Both the position numbers and the translations under genes were made by a program. From JAOSJL01 sp963704035 (GTDB lineage: Bacteria; Actinomycetota; Acidimicrobiia; IMCC26256; JAOSJL01): a DNA stretch of 64,000 bases. The notes under the pieces were generated by a model. It made no database searches. It saw only the letters and a program-made list of their open reading frames with translations, and had not been told where the DNA came from. Each line of letters starts with the position of its first letter. Within the stretch, counting starts at the first letter, position 1. Where the stretch lies: positions 868,001 through 932,000 of the forward strand of contig CAVPGR010000002.1 in NCBI GenBank assembly GCA_963704035.1, written 5' to 3'. Positions 26,479-35,854 of this stretch are shown here, piece after piece.

Positions 26479-28175
26479 CGGGAAACTCGCTGTGCCCCGG
26501 CGAGAAGTTCCGCGGCATGCGACCGCGCGTGGTCGGATGTGTCGTCACCGGCGAGCATCCGCGACAGCTCCCCGACCCGGATCTCGCCGGTCAGTTCCTC
26601 GACGTCGGCGACAGTCCGCTCGCCGCGTTGCTGTTTCGTGACCGCGAACTGCGCGTCCGCGTTGGCGGCGACCTGCGCCAGGTGTGTCACCGCGAAGACC
26701 TGGCGTCGCACAGCCAGATCTGCCAGCGAACGTCCGACTGCGGCTCCTGCATCGCCACCGATGCCCGCGTCGACCTCGTCGAAGACGAACACCTGCGGGG
26801 CACCCTGTCCACGAAACGACAGGGTCACGCGCACGGCGAGCATCGTACGGGCCAACTCACCTCCGGATGCGGCGCGGGCGATGGGTCGGGGTGGCTCTCC
26901 TGGGTTCGGAGCCAACAGGAAGGCGATCTCGTCAGCGCCGTGGTCACCCAGATCTGTGGGGGTGATCGTGATGTCGAACGTGGCGCTCGGCAACGCGAGC
27001 TGGCGAAGCCGATTCGTGACCTGGCCGGCCATTTCGTCGGCTGCCTCGGAGCGAAGAGCACGTAGGCGTTGCGCTGCCGCCTCTGCGCGTTTCGTCGCGG
27101 CATCACGCTCGGCCCGCAAAGCCTCGACCCGCGCGTCGAGGTTCTCGATGGTGTCCAGCCGGTCCGCTGCCGCCACGCCGAACGCGGCGACGTCGGCTAG
27201 GGAGGCCCCGTACTTACGGGTGAGGTCGTGCAGTAGCCGCCGGCGTTCGTCGATCTCACTGAGGCGTGCGTCATCCTCCACGATCGACTCTCCTGCATCG
27301 CGGAGATCGTGGGCCAGCGTCTGCAACTCCGCTTGGAGCGCCAGAGCACGCTGGTGCAGTGCAGCGAACGGTTCCGCATTGCTGAGAAGCGTCGCCGCCT
27401 CTCCGACAGCATCTCCTCCCGTCGTCTCGAGCAACTCGTAGGCGCCGCTCAGGGTGGCTCGGAGTTCGCGAGCGCCCGTGAGAAGCTCGTGCTCGGTTGC
27501 GATGCGGTCGATCTCATCGGGATCGTCGATGGCCGCGTCGGTGATCTCCGCCACCTGGAATCTGAGGAGATCGACCTCGCGGGCCAACGTGTGCCGGTCG
27601 CCGCTCCTCGTTTCCGCGAGTCTCTCGTCGGCGCGACGCCGCTCCGCAAGCGCCGTTGCCACCTCCCGGCGTGCTTCCTGAGCCCGAGCGCCGGCGAAGG
27701 CGTCCACGGCGTCGCGCTGCGACGCCGTGTGCAAGAGCGCCTGATGGCTGTGCTGCCCGTGGTGAATGAGCAGGTCTTCGGTGCATGCCGCCAGCTCGCC
27801 GGCCGTGACGAGCCTGCCGTTCATGTACGCACGGCTACGTCCTTCGACCGCCACGACACGTGTGAGCACCAACTCGGTCTCTTCAGGAGTGCCTGCAGGC
27901 CCCCTGAGATCGACGGCGGCTTCACCGTCGATGGCACCGTCGATGGCACCCTCGATGGCACCGTCGATGACGAAGCGAGCTTCGACGCGCGCTTCGGAAG
28001 CCCCGGAGCGCACCATCGAGGCATCAGCCCTGCTCCCGGCGATGAGACCGAGCGCGACGACAAGGAGGGTCTTGCCGGCCCCCGTTTCGCCCGTGACAGT
28101 GGTCAGGCCGGGACCGAGCGCGACGGTGACATCGTCAATGATGCCCAGGTTCTCGACATGGAGTTCAGTGAGCAT
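26475..28175 (-). CDS. recN: DNA repair protein RecN
   Basis: RecN is an SMC-like ATPase that acts early in double-strand-break repair. The 566-residue protein has Walker A VTGETGAGKTLLVVALGL (residues ~28-45), long coiled-coil arms, the ABC signature-like segment AASGGELARTMLAVR, and Walker B VFVFDEVDAGIGG near the C-terminus. The start MLTELHVENLGIIDDV is the family consensus. A small repeat of the dipeptide pair GAIDGAIDG at residues ~70-80 comes from a short tandem DNA repeat at about 27922-27970. The gap to the nadK stop is 4 bp, placing it in the tlyA-nadK-recN-steA-steB operon. Confidence 0.94.
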   Translation of the reverse strand: MLTELHVENLGIIDDVTVALGPGLTTVTGETGAGKTLLVVALGLIAGSRADASMVRSGASEARVEARFVIDGAIEGAIDGAIDGEAAVDLRGPAGTPEETELVLTRVVAVEGRSRAYMNGRLVTAGELAACTEDLLIHHGQHSHQALLHTASQRDAVDAFAGARAQEARREVATALAERRRADERLAETRSGDRHTLAREVDLLRFQVAEITDAAIDDPDEIDRIATEHELLTGARELRATLSGAYELLETTGGDAVGEAATLLSNAEPFAALHQRALALQAELQTLAHDLRDAGESIVEDDARLSEIDERRRLLHDLTRKYGASLADVAAFGVAAADRLDTIENLDARVEALRAERDAATKRAEAAAQRLRALRSEAADEMAGQVTNRLRQLALPSATFDITITPTDLGDHGADEIAFLLAPNPGEPPRPIARAASGGELARTMLAVRVTLSFRGQGAPQVFVFDEVDAGIGGDAGAAVGRSLADLAVRRQVFAVTHLAQVAANADAQFAVTKQQRGERTVADVEELTGEIRVGELSRMLAGDDTSDHARSHAAELLAGAQRVSR

Positions 28176-28179
28176 GGAC

Positions 28180-29046
28180 CTACCGGTCGGACAGACCGAA
28201 CTTGGCTTTGAGGATCTGGTGGAAGTCTCGGGCCTCGAAACTCACGATCCGGGCCGAGCGCTCGCCGGCCGTACACGACACGGAGTCGCCACGGTGGAGG
28301 ACCACGACCTTGCGGCCGTCGGTCGTGAGGTGCACCGCCTGGTTGCCGGCGACCTCGAACCGGAGTTGCTCGGACGGACCGAGCACAAGAGACCGGTCGA
28401 AGAGCATATGCGGCGACACAGGAGTGAGCAGCATGCAACGGTGTGAAGGCGACACGATCGGACCCCGTGCGGAGAAGGAGTAGGCCGTCGAACCGGTCGG
28501 GGTGGCCACGATCACGCCGTCGGCAGCGTAGGTCGTGAAGGGACGCCCGTTGATTGCCACGTCGAGGCGGGCCGTCCGCCCCGGGTCGACCTTCTCGAGA
28601 GTCAGTTCGTTGAGCGCGTCGCACGTCATGTCAGCTCCGCCCACGGAAGCCGTGACGTGGAGCACCATGCGTTCCATGACGCTGAAGTCGCCTGCGAGGA
28701 GACGCTGCATCGCCACCTCGATCTCCGAACCGTCGACCTCGGTGAGATATCCGAGATGGCCGGCGTTCACTCCGAGGACCGGCACGCCGTGCTCGTAGGC
28801 TGCGTCGATCGCGTGCAGCATCGTGCCGTCTCCTCCGAGGGACACGACGACGTCACACATGCTGACGAACTGCTCAGGGGCGACGCCCAGCCCTTCCAGA
28901 CCGACTGTCCGCGCGTCGTCGTCGCGCAGCACGACCTCGGCGCCGCCTGCCTCCAGACAGCGCGCTGCCCGAGCGGCCAGGTCAGTCATCCGACTCGTCT
29001 CCGGATTCGGGACGAGACCGACGCGGCGCACGGCTTCACCCACCAT
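28180..29046 (-). CDS. nadK: NAD kinase
   Basis: NadK phosphorylates NAD to NADP. The protein of about 288 residues has the diagnostic GGDGT motif in VVSLGGDGTMLHAID (about residue 65-80) and the NAD-binding motifs NELTLEKVDPG and VIVATPTGSTAYSFSARG. I chose the ATG at 29046. The start lies inside the 3' end of tlyA once that frame is repaired (overlap of 11 bp), so the two are coupled. The position between tlyA and recN is the same as in M. tuberculosis (ppnK, Rv1695, recalled). The C-terminal segment is the usual beta-sandwich with an Arg-rich tail. Confidence 0.94.
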   Translation of the reverse strand: MVGEAVRRVGLVPNPETSRMTDLAARAARCLEAGGAEVVLRDDDARTVGLEGLGVAPEQFVSMCDVVVSLGGDGTMLHAIDAAYEHGVPVLGVNAGHLGYLTEVDGSEIEVAMQRLLAGDFSVMERMVLHVTASVGGADMTCDALNELTLEKVDPGRTARLDVAINGRPFTTYAADGVIVATPTGSTAYSFSARGPIVSPSHRCMLLTPVSPHMLFDRSLVLGPSEQLRFEVAGNQAVHLTTDGRKVVVLHRGDSVSCTAGERSARIVSFEARDFHQILKAKFGLSDR

Positions 29047-29837
29047 GATTCGTACCCCCCTGGGGAATGTCTGCCACCTCGCGGAGCATGGACGCACTGA
29101 CAGGCTCGCCTGTTCTCCGACAGTGAAGGAGAAACTCGACGTTGCCGTCCGCGCCGGCGAGTGGTGACCTACAGACAGCCACGGGGACCAGCCCGGCTTC
29201 CGCGCGACGCCGCGCAGACTGCATAGAGGACCTCGGCGTGCACGGCCGGATCCCGCACGATCCCGCCCTTGCCCACCTTTGCTCTTCCGGCCTCGAACTG
29301 CGGCTTCACGAGGAAGATGAACTCCGCGTCGGAAGTGCCGATATTCGCCAGATCGCCGAGTACGGACCGCAACGAGATGAACGACAGATCCGCTGTCACG
29401 ACGTCGCAGGGCGGAACCACCGAAGGCTCGAGTGCCCGTACGTCAAGGCGTTCGAGAACGCTCACGCGCGCGTCGTTGCGCAGCCCCCAGTCGAGTTGAC
29501 CGTGACCCACGTCGACGGCGAAGACCTGCCGCGCGCCGTGCTGGAGGAGGCAGTCGGTGAATCCCCCCGTGGACGCCCCGGCGTCGAGACAACGACACGC
29601 GGTCACGTCGAGGCCGAAGATCTCGAGGGCGGCGGAGAGTTTCCTCCCCGCACGCGAGACGAACTCCCGACCCCCGGGACTCAGTTGGATGGGCTCCCCG
29701 GCAGCAACAAGCCGTGCAGCTTTGGCTGCGGGGGCGCCGCCGACGAGCACGCGGCCGGCGGCGATCGCCTCGGCGCCTTCCGTGCGGCTCGACACCAGAC
29801 CGCGACGCACGAGTTCCCTGTCGAGCCTGCGTCGCAC
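29036..29837 (-). CDS. tlyA: TlyA-family rRNA 2'-O-methyltransferase, with an apparent frameshift
   Basis: TlyA methylates riboses in 16S and 23S rRNA in mycobacteria and affects capreomycin sensitivity. The protein opens with an S4 RNA-binding domain (RRRLDRELVRRGLVSSRTEG) and continues as an FtsJ-like methyltransferase with the SAM motif LDAGASTGGFTDCLLQHGA, VDVGHGQLDW and the GKGGIVRDPAVHAEV segment. The frame then breaks near 29210-29222. The expected end (ARRRAEAGLVPVAV, ADGNVEFLLHCRRTG) is in the next frame, ending at 29036. Two bases missing (or one extra) in the GC repeat explains this, and the rebuilt protein of about 267 residues is full length. It precedes nadK with overlap. This is a likely sequence error. 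Confidence 0.86.
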
Positions 29838-29851
29838 GGTCGTACGCGACG

Positions 29852-30343
29852 TCAGTGGCGCCCGGTCGACTTCTTGGCCGCCTTCTTGCCCGCGGTCTTC
29901 TTCTTGGCCGGCTTCTTGCCCGGCTTCTTGGCCGCCGCCTTCTTCTTGGCCGGTTTCTTGGCCGGTTTCTTGCCCGCGGTCTTCTTCTTGCCCGCGGTCT
30001 TCTTCTTCGCCGGCTTCTTCGCCGATGACTTCTTCGACGAGGTCGTGGACGAGGTTCCGATCTCAGCTTCCAAGCGGTGGATGTCGTCTTGGGTGGCGAT
30101 TCCGATCTGGCGGAGTTGGCGTTGCAGCTGCCTCTGGATCTCGTCGCTGATCCGGGCGGAGAGCTGCTCGGACCACCGTCGGCGCCTTTCGAGAAGATCG
30201 TCCACGAACGTCTCCGCCCGATCCGAGGCGAGCCTCCCCTCCTCCACCAGATCCTCAGCGATGCGTTCGGCCTGCTCGCGCGTCACACTCGTGAACTCGA
30301 CACCCGCGTCGAGGAGCTGTTTCCAGTCCGGCAGTTCAGCCAT
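29852..30343 (-). CDS. Phasin-like protein with a lysine/alanine-rich histone-H1-like tail
   Basis: A 163-residue protein. The N-terminal 100 residues are charged and helical (DWKQLLDAGVEFTSVTREQA, LERRRRWSEQLSARISDEIQ, RQLQRQLRQIG), resembling actinobacterial polyhydroxyalkanoate-granule/phasin-like proteins. The last 60 residues are almost only Lys, Ala, Pro and Gly, with repeated KKPAKKKTAGKK units, like histone H1 or the tail of bacterial HU-type proteins. This suggests DNA or polyanion binding. I chose the second Met (MAELPDW, 30343); two codons upstream is another. It lies 14 bp upstream of tlyA on the same strand and probably shares its transcript. Function is not established; both ends of the role are inference. 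Confidence 0.65.
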   Translation of the reverse strand: MAELPDWKQLLDAGVEFTSVTREQAERIAEDLVEEGRLASDRAETFVDDLLERRRRWSEQLSARISDEIQRQLQRQLRQIGIATQDDIHRLEAEIGTSSTTSSKKSSAKKPAKKKTAGKKKTAGKKPAKKPAKKKAAAKKPGKKPAKKKTAGKKAAKKSTGRH

Positions 30344-30409
30344 GGTCACACTCCCTCAGGTCATGGATTCGTCGTGCGAACGGTAGTGCAGGAAGCAGCC
30401 GTGGACCCG

Positions 30410-30461
30410 CACACAGTCACTCCACACAGTCACTCCACACAGTCACTCCACGCTGTCACTC
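30410..30461. repeat. 13-bp tandem repeat, four copies
   Basis: The unit cacacagtcactc repeats with a 13-bp period at 30410-30422, 30423-30435 and 30436-30448 (identical). A fourth copy at 30449-30461 has two changes (cacgctgtcactc). It lies in the 140-bp gap between the divergent phasin-like and rhomboid genes and ends 22 bp before the rhomboid ATG, so it may influence the promoter or leader. No regulator can be named from it. Confidence 0.9.
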
Positions 30462-30483
30462 CGCCGGTAGCCTGCGGTCGCCG

Positions 30484-31350
30484 ATGGTCATTCCTCTCAA
30501 GGACCTCAATCCCGCGCGGCGTCGGCCGGTCGTCACGCTGCTTCTCATCGCGGCGAACATCCTCGTGTTCATCGCTATCCAACCTCGGGGTGGCGACACA
30601 CCGAAAGCAATCGAGGAGGAGAACCGGTTCTTGTACGCACATGCCGCCGTGCCATGCGAGATCACGACGGACGAACCGCTGAGCCTCGCAGAGATCCAGA
30701 CAGGGGTCTGCGGGTCCGACGCGGGTGTCGGGCCGGTGATCGGCAACCCGGAACCCTTCTTCGCCGGGAAGAACGTCTATCTGGCGATCTTCACGTCGAT
30801 GTTCCTCCACGCGTCGTGGTTGCACCTCGGATTCAACATGTTGTTTCTGTGGGTCTTCGGCAACAACGTCGAAGACCGTCTCGGACACATCGGGTTCCTG
30901 CTCTTCTACGCGGTCACGGGCGTCGTCGCGACACTGACCCAGGTGGCCTTCGACACCGGGTCGACAGCACCCGTCATCGGCGCGTCCGGAGCGATCGCCG
31001 GCGTGATGGGCGCCTACCTGGTCTTCTGGCCGCGGGCACGCATCTTCGGGCTGCTCTTCATCTTCCCCATCGCCCTGCCGGCGAACTTCGTGCTCATCTA
31101 CTGGTTCCTGACGCAGTTCCTGACCGACACCGACTCGGGCGTGGCCTGGGGCGCACACGTCGGAGGCTTCGTCGCAGGAGCGATCATCGCGTTCCTTCTC
31201 GGGCGGCTCTTCGGCTGGTCGAGCCCTCAGCACGACGACCCGCATCCACGGTCGCCCGCGGATTACGACGACGTACCCCCGGCCCCGCCCCCCTTCGGTC
31301 GTGGCGGCGGTCCCGACGATTCCACCGTCACCCCGCAGCGGCTCGGATGA
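30484..31350 (+). CDS. Rhomboid-family intramembrane serine protease
   Basis: A 288-residue membrane protein. It has the rhomboid catalytic Ser in VIGASGAIAGVMGAYL (GASGAIAG motif), the catalytic His in AWGAHVGGFVAGAI, and the conserved N-terminal segment FTSMFLHASWLHLGFNMLFL, WVFGNNVED. The first helix is LLLIAANILVFIAI. A long periplasmic/extracellular loop with two cysteines (VPCEITTDE, GVCGSDAG) may form a disulfide. The C-terminus is a charged, Pro-rich tail (HDDPHPRS..). Substrates are unknown. It overlaps the convergent HAD gene by 23 bp at its 3' end. The 13-bp repeat lies just upstream of the start. Confidence 0.9.
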   Translation: MVIPLKDLNPARRRPVVTLLLIAANILVFIAIQPRGGDTPKAIEEENRFLYAHAAVPCEITTDEPLSLAEIQTGVCGSDAGVGPVIGNPEPFFAGKNVYLAIFTSMFLHASWLHLGFNMLFLWVFGNNVEDRLGHIGFLLFYAVTGVVATLTQVAFDTGSTAPVIGASGAIAGVMGAYLVFWPRARIFGLLFIFPIALPANFVLIYWFLTQFLTDTDSGVAWGAHVGGFVAGAIIAFLLGRLFGWSSPQHDDPHPRSPADYDDVPPAPPPFGRGGGPDDSTVTPQRLG

Positions 31351-32113
31351 GTTGAGGGCACAGTCCCGCGAGATCGTCGGCCACGAACGCCGGCGCCGGA
31401 TCGGGAACCTGCTCCTCACGTCCGGGCCCCGCGACCCCACTCAACACGAGAGCGAAAGGCCACCCCAACGCGGCGGCGAGTGCCCCGTCGGTGGAGGGTC
31501 GGTCCCCCACCATCACGCCACGGCTGCCGAAGCGCTCGCGGACCAGATCGGTGTAGGGAGCCTCGGGCTTTCCGGCCACCGTGGGTTGCGCACCCCCCGC
31601 CGTGGCGACCGCCGCCACCAGCGCGCCGTTGCCGGGAAGAAGCCGATCGCCCGACGGGAACGTTGGATCGATGTTGGCCGCGACGAAGTGGGCTCCCGAA
31701 CGGACAGCCTCCGACGCCCGATCGAGACTGCCGTAGTCGAACGACGGGTCGTATCCCACGACCACCGCCTCGGCGGGTGACTCCACGACGACGTCGAAGC
31801 CCCTGCGCGAGACCGCCTCGACCAGGCCGGGCCCCCCGCAGACCAGCACTCGGGAGTTCGCCGGGATCTGGCGTTCGAGCACACTCGCGGCCGCCTGCGC
31901 GCTGGTGACGAAATCACCGGGCTCGGCCGCGACACCCATCCCGGCCAGCTTGTCGACGTACGCCTCCAGTGTCGGGTTGGCGTTGTTGGTGAAGAACGCA
32001 ACGGTGAACCCACCGGCGCGCAGCGAGTCCACGGCGTCGGCAGAGCCGACGATCGGTTCCGATCCGCGCCACAAGACGCCGTCGAGGTCGAGTCCGATCA
32101 CCGCGCCGTCCAC
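31328..32113 (-). CDS. HAD-superfamily hydrolase (NagD/PGP-type phosphatase)
   Basis: A 261-residue HAD phosphatase of the NagD/p-nitrophenyl-phosphatase type. Motif I is GLDLDGVLWRG (nucleophile Asp9, acid Asp11), motif II is AFFTNNANPTLEAY, and motif III/IV is AGKPEAPYTDLVRERF.. VMVGDRPSTDGALAAALG. The cap domain lies between about residues 80 and 170. Substrates of this family are small phosphorylated metabolites, and it cannot be narrowed from sequence alone. A HAD gene also lies between tyrS and tlyA in M. tuberculosis (Rv1692, recalled). It converges with the rhomboid gene (23-bp overlap) and is divergent from the DUF1015 gene. Confidence 0.85.
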   Translation of the reverse strand: MDGAVIGLDLDGVLWRGSEPIVGSADAVDSLRAGGFTVAFFTNNANPTLEAYVDKLAGMGVAAEPGDFVTSAQAAASVLERQIPANSRVLVCGGPGLVEAVSRRGFDVVVESPAEAVVVGYDPSFDYGSLDRASEAVRSGAHFVAANIDPTFPSGDRLLPGNGALVAAVATAGGAQPTVAGKPEAPYTDLVRERFGSRGVMVGDRPSTDGALAAALGWPFALVLSGVAGPGREEQVPDPAPAFVADDLAGLCPQLIRAAAG

Positions 32114-32174
32114 GTCGAACCCTTTCTCACCCTTGTGCTAGAACGCCTGACGACCGCACCCCGAAGGAGCAACC

Positions 32175-33388
32175 GTGCCCGAGTTCCGCCCCTTCCGGGG
32201 ACTGCGTTACGACCTCGCGACACTCGGCGCCGAACTCGATGCGGTGATCGCACCACCCTACGACGTGATCGACGAGGACCTGCGCGACGACCTCGCCGCC
32301 CGCAATCCCCACAACTCGGTCCGCCTGATCCTCCCCACCGGTCACGACCCCTACGCTCATGCTGCGACGGACTTGTCGTTGTGGCGCAACGCCGGGGTTC
32401 TGCGCCTCGACGACGCGCCCGCCTTCTACGGCTACACGATGACCACCACCCACGCCGACGGCACCCAGCGCCGAACCCGCGGCGTGCTCGGCGCCCTCAA
32501 GGTCGGGGAGCCATCCGAGGCGGGAATCCTCCCTCACGAGCGCACCCTCCCCAAGGCCAAGAGCGACCGCCTCGCCCTGCTCACCGCCACCCGCGCCAAC
32601 CTCGACCCGATCTGGGGGCTCACCCCCGCCACCGGCCTGAGTGACCTGCTCGCCGCCCCCGTGACCATGACCTGCGTCGACGACGACGGCGTGCGCCACG
32701 ACCTTGCTCCCGTCACCGAGGCCGAACGCATCGCCGCCATCCAGGCGCTCGTCGACTCGGCCCCCGTCGTACTCGCCGACGGCCACCACCGTTTCGAGAC
32801 CGCTCGCAGCTTCTCGACCTCCGACGGCGCAGCAGGCGCCGGATCGGTCATGGCGCTGATCGTGGAGCTCGCCCACTGGAGAGCTCACGATCCGACCGAT
32901 CCATCGCCTCATCACCGGCCTGACGGACGACACCGACCTGCGCGGGGTTCTGGCCGAGGTCTTCGATGTCACCGACGCCGGGCCCGGCCACCGATGAGGG
33001 CGTCCGGCCCTCGAGAAGCGCATGGAGGCCGACGGGGGCCTCGGCCTGGTCGACGCCGACGGTCTGGCGTTCGTGGCGCCGACAGAACGCACTCCCCACC
33101 CCGACGACTTCGAGCAGCCCTGCCGACGGCACCGACGCCGCCCGCTTCGAGGCTGCGATCGTTCCGCGCCTCGGTGAGGCGAGCGTGAGCTATCGCGGCG
33201 GCGAGGTCACCGAGGTCGCCGCCCTCGTCGGAACGCCCGCCGCACAGGCCGCCGTGTTGCTGCGGCCCGTCAGCGTCGAGGCGACACGCCAGGCGTCGGA
33301 GGCCGGCGTCCGCATGCCGCAGAAGACCACCTTCTTCTGGCCCAAGCCCCGCACCGGCCCGGTGTTCCGCCTGCTCGACGAGAGCTGA
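32175..33388 (+). CDS. DUF1015-family protein, interrupted by several apparent frameshifts
   Basis: The N-terminal two thirds read cleanly: MPEFRPFRGLRYDLATLGAE, VIAPPYDVIDEDLRDDLAAR, NSVRLILPTG, and the family hallmark VVLADGHHRFETA near residue 200. After about 32870 the coding signal moves between frames. ELTIRPIHRLITGLTDDTDL is followed by TDEGV, then ALEKRMEADGGLGLVDADGL, and finally ADGTDAARFEAAIVPRLGEA ending FRLLDES at 33388. At least four single-base corrections are needed (near 32875, 32985, 33002 and 33113). DUF1015 proteins are widespread cytoplasmic proteins of about 400 residues with no settled function, and the rebuilt length fits. Either this copy has decayed or this 250-bp stretch is badly sequenced; the clean N-terminus favours error. 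Confidence 0.7.
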
Positions 33389-33393
33389 CGATC

Positions 33394-34797
33394 GTGCGTC
33401 TCCCCCGCCAGCTACTCACCTGTGCCGCACTGGCGTTGGCGCTCGTCGCGACAGCGTGTGGGACGGACAACGACCGAGCGACCGACGACGACTCCGCCGC
33501 GTCGTCGACATCCGGGTGCGACGAGGGCGTCGCCCCCGATGCGGCACTGCTCACACCCACGAGCGCGACGGGAACACAGGGAGCGAGCTACTCGAACGAC
33601 CCCTTGGCTCCACAGTCGAAGAGCTGCGCGGGAATGACGACCTTCTTGTCGACACCGCAACCCGGCTTCGATCTCCAGTCGTACGTCTTCTACGGACACC
33701 TGAAGGACACGTCCGGAAAGGTCGTTGCCTTCTCGACACTGTCGCAGGAGCAAGTGCTCGGATCGGCTTCACCCACGCAGATGGACGGCATCACCGTGAA
33801 CGCCGGCTCGGAAACGACCCTCGGCGGCGTGGAAGGGGCTCCGGACACGAGCGACGAAATCTCGCAGACATCGAACCCGTGGAGCCAGCGCAGCCAGTCC
33901 TCCACGGCCGGCAAGGCGCCCCAGTACGTCGACGCCCGGGTCGTGGAGGGGCAACTCGGCGAGCCCGGCGCCGTCATCGAGCTCACGGCCCAAGTGGGTG
34001 CGCTTGCCGCCGACTCGACATCGCCCGAACCCCTGCAGCTCTCACTGCGGATCAGAGATGTCGCCGGGGTCGGCCAGTGGGGCTACGGGCCATCAGGGTT
34101 CTTCCCGCAGTGGATCCACCCCGACCAACGCGAGGCCATCACGAACACGTACGAGGGCTCGGTGGAGAAGTACCTGGAGGCGACCGACGACGCTATGACG
34201 AACCAGGGCTCGTACTACTACTCCTCACCTGTCGTCGACGTCGAGCGATTCACGGTCTCCCGTGGCAACACCGTGGAGTACAGCGGCACCGAAGGCGAGT
34301 TGCTCGTGGACTATGTGACGCAGACCTTCGACGCCAAGGCCGACGAGGTCGTCCGCAACGGCGTGCAGTGGACCGAGTTCTCAGTGCTCTTCGACGACGA
34401 CACGACGATGAAGCTCGGTGAGGTCACGCAGAAGTCCGTCGGCACACTTCCCTACGCCGTGATCCTGTCGGCCGACGGCTCTCGCCACGCCAACGGCGCC
34501 CTCGAGGCAGCCGAGCGCTGGGACATCGGTGACATCACGATCACACCCGATACCTCATCGACATGGACGAGCCCCCGCTCACAGAAGACGTACGCGATGC
34601 GCTACACCGCCGAGTTGAAGGAATCCGCCAGCAGCCCGCCGGGCTCCCTGACGTTCACGGCGGTCTACGACGACCAAGAGGTCTCGGTGGGCGGGCGCAC
34701 CGTCTACGAGGGTCTCTACGAGGTCAGCGGCACCATCGACGGAGATCCGGTATCGGGGTATGCGTGGGCGGAGATCCAACCGTCGGGCTCTCTCTAG
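33394..34797 (+). CDS. Exported lipoprotein with an AttH/CrtC-like beta-barrel domain
   Basis: A 467-residue secreted protein. The N-terminal signal (LLTCAALALALVATACGTDN) ends in a lipobox-like ATAC, so it is probably lipid-anchored; a low-complexity acidic/Ser linker follows. The rest has the layout of AttH/CrtC (carotenoid 1,2-hydratase-like) proteins: GSYYYSSPVVDVERFTVSRG, YSGTEGELLVDYVTQTF (near residue 300), WTEFSVLFDDDTTMKLGEV, STWTSPRSQKTYAMRYTAEL and VYEGLYEVSGTI. The key Trp/His pattern of true hydratases is changed, so carotenoid activity is not implied. It starts 5 bp after the DUF1015 stop, so the two may be co-transcribed. Identification is by fold-level pattern, not by certain homology. 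Confidence 0.6.
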   Translation: MRLPRQLLTCAALALALVATACGTDNDRATDDDSAASSTSGCDEGVAPDAALLTPTSATGTQGASYSNDPLAPQSKSCAGMTTFLSTPQPGFDLQSYVFYGHLKDTSGKVVAFSTLSQEQVLGSASPTQMDGITVNAGSETTLGGVEGAPDTSDEISQTSNPWSQRSQSSTAGKAPQYVDARVVEGQLGEPGAVIELTAQVGALAADSTSPEPLQLSLRIRDVAGVGQWGYGPSGFFPQWIHPDQREAITNTYEGSVEKYLEATDDAMTNQGSYYYSSPVVDVERFTVSRGNTVEYSGTEGELLVDYVTQTFDAKADEVVRNGVQWTEFSVLFDDDTTMKLGEVTQKSVGTLPYAVILSADGSRHANGALEAAERWDIGDITITPDTSSTWTSPRSQKTYAMRYTAELKESASSPPGSLTFTAVYDDQEVSVGGRTVYEGLYEVSGTIDGDPVSGYAWAEIQPSGSL

Positions 34798-34822
34798 CCT
34801 GCCGGCCGGAGTCGGCGGATGC

Positions 34823-35854
34823 CTACTCCTCGACCTCCCAGGTGGCGCCGCTGCCGACGAGCTCGGCCAGGTTGCCCGGACCGCGTTCAGCGCTCGCCTG
34901 AGCGAGTTGGCGTTCGAGCTCGTCGTCGTACACGAGGCGTTCCACAGCCCGGAACACTCCGATGGGCGTCGGCTGGGTGGGGTGCTCGGCGAGACGGGAC
35001 AGCGAGAACGCGACGCTCGGATCGCGGCGGGTCTCGTCGTGGACGAGGATACGGCTTGCCTCGACCTCGTCGGCCTTTGCCACGGAAGCCTCGCCGTACT
35101 CATTGAGCACGACACACAGGCTGTCGTTCTCGCCGAAACGCACAGGCTCGCCGTGTCGTAGCTCGATGAGCATGGATTCCCGGTTGTCACGGGAGGTGAT
35201 CTCCGCGAACGCTCCGTCGTTGAAGACGTTGCAGTTCTGGTAGACCTCGACGAAGGCGGCGCCCCGATGGTCGTGAGCGCGACGGAACATCTCGGTCATG
35301 TGCTTGCGGTCCATGTCGTGGGTACGCGCCACGAAACTCGCTTCGGCTCCGAGTGCAACCGACAACGGGTTGAACGGGAAGTCGACCGAACCCAACGGTG
35401 ACGACTTCGTGACCTTCCCGACCTCGCTCGTCGGGGAGTACTGGCCTTTCGTGAGGCCGTAGATCTGGTTGTTGAAGAGGATGATGGTGAGGTTGACGTT
35501 GCGGCGCAGCGTGTGAATGAGGTGGTTCCCCCCGATCGAGAGTGCGTCGCCATCACCTGTGATCACCCACACGTCGAGATCGGGCCGGGCGATCGCCACG
35601 CCGGTGGCCACCGCCGGTGCGCGACCGTGGATCGAATGAATGCCGTACGTGTTCATGTAATAGGGGAAGCGCGACGAGCATCCGATCCCCGAGATGAACA
35701 CCGTGTTCTCGGGAGCGACGTCGAGGTCGGGAAGCAGAAGCTGCACCGCGGTGAGAACCGAGTAGTCGCCACAGCCCGGGCACCAACGGACTTCCTGGTC
35801 GCTCTGAAAGTCCTTGCGAGTGAACTTCACGGAGCCGGTCGAGTCGTCACTCAT
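34823..35854 (-). CDS. korB: 2-oxoacid:ferredoxin oxidoreductase, beta subunit (KorB type)
   Basis: The thiamin-diphosphate subunit of a KorAB-type 2-oxoglutarate:ferredoxin oxidoreductase that replaces or supplements the dehydrogenase step of the TCA cycle. The 343-residue protein has the Cys-containing cluster motif RWCPGCGDYSVLTAVQ and the TPP-binding segment VITGDGDALSIGGNHLIHTL with its matching NNQIYGLTKGQYSPTS. It shares the KorB layout seen in actinobacteria. The gene overlaps the korA 3' end by 8 bp, so both subunits are made from one transcript. Ferredoxin partner genes are not visible here. The assignment to 2-oxoglutarate rather than pyruvate rests on subunit architecture and is moderately sure. 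Confidence 0.88.
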   Translation of the reverse strand: MSDDSTGSVKFTRKDFQSDQEVRWCPGCGDYSVLTAVQLLLPDLDVAPENTVFISGIGCSSRFPYYMNTYGIHSIHGRAPAVATGVAIARPDLDVWVITGDGDALSIGGNHLIHTLRRNVNLTIILFNNQIYGLTKGQYSPTSEVGKVTKSSPLGSVDFPFNPLSVALGAEASFVARTHDMDRKHMTEMFRRAHDHRGAAFVEVYQNCNVFNDGAFAEITSRDNRESMLIELRHGEPVRFGENDSLCVVLNEYGEASVAKADEVEASRILVHDETRRDPSVAFSLSRLAEHPTQPTPIGVFRAVERLVYDDELERQLAQASAERGPGNLAELVGSGATWEVEE

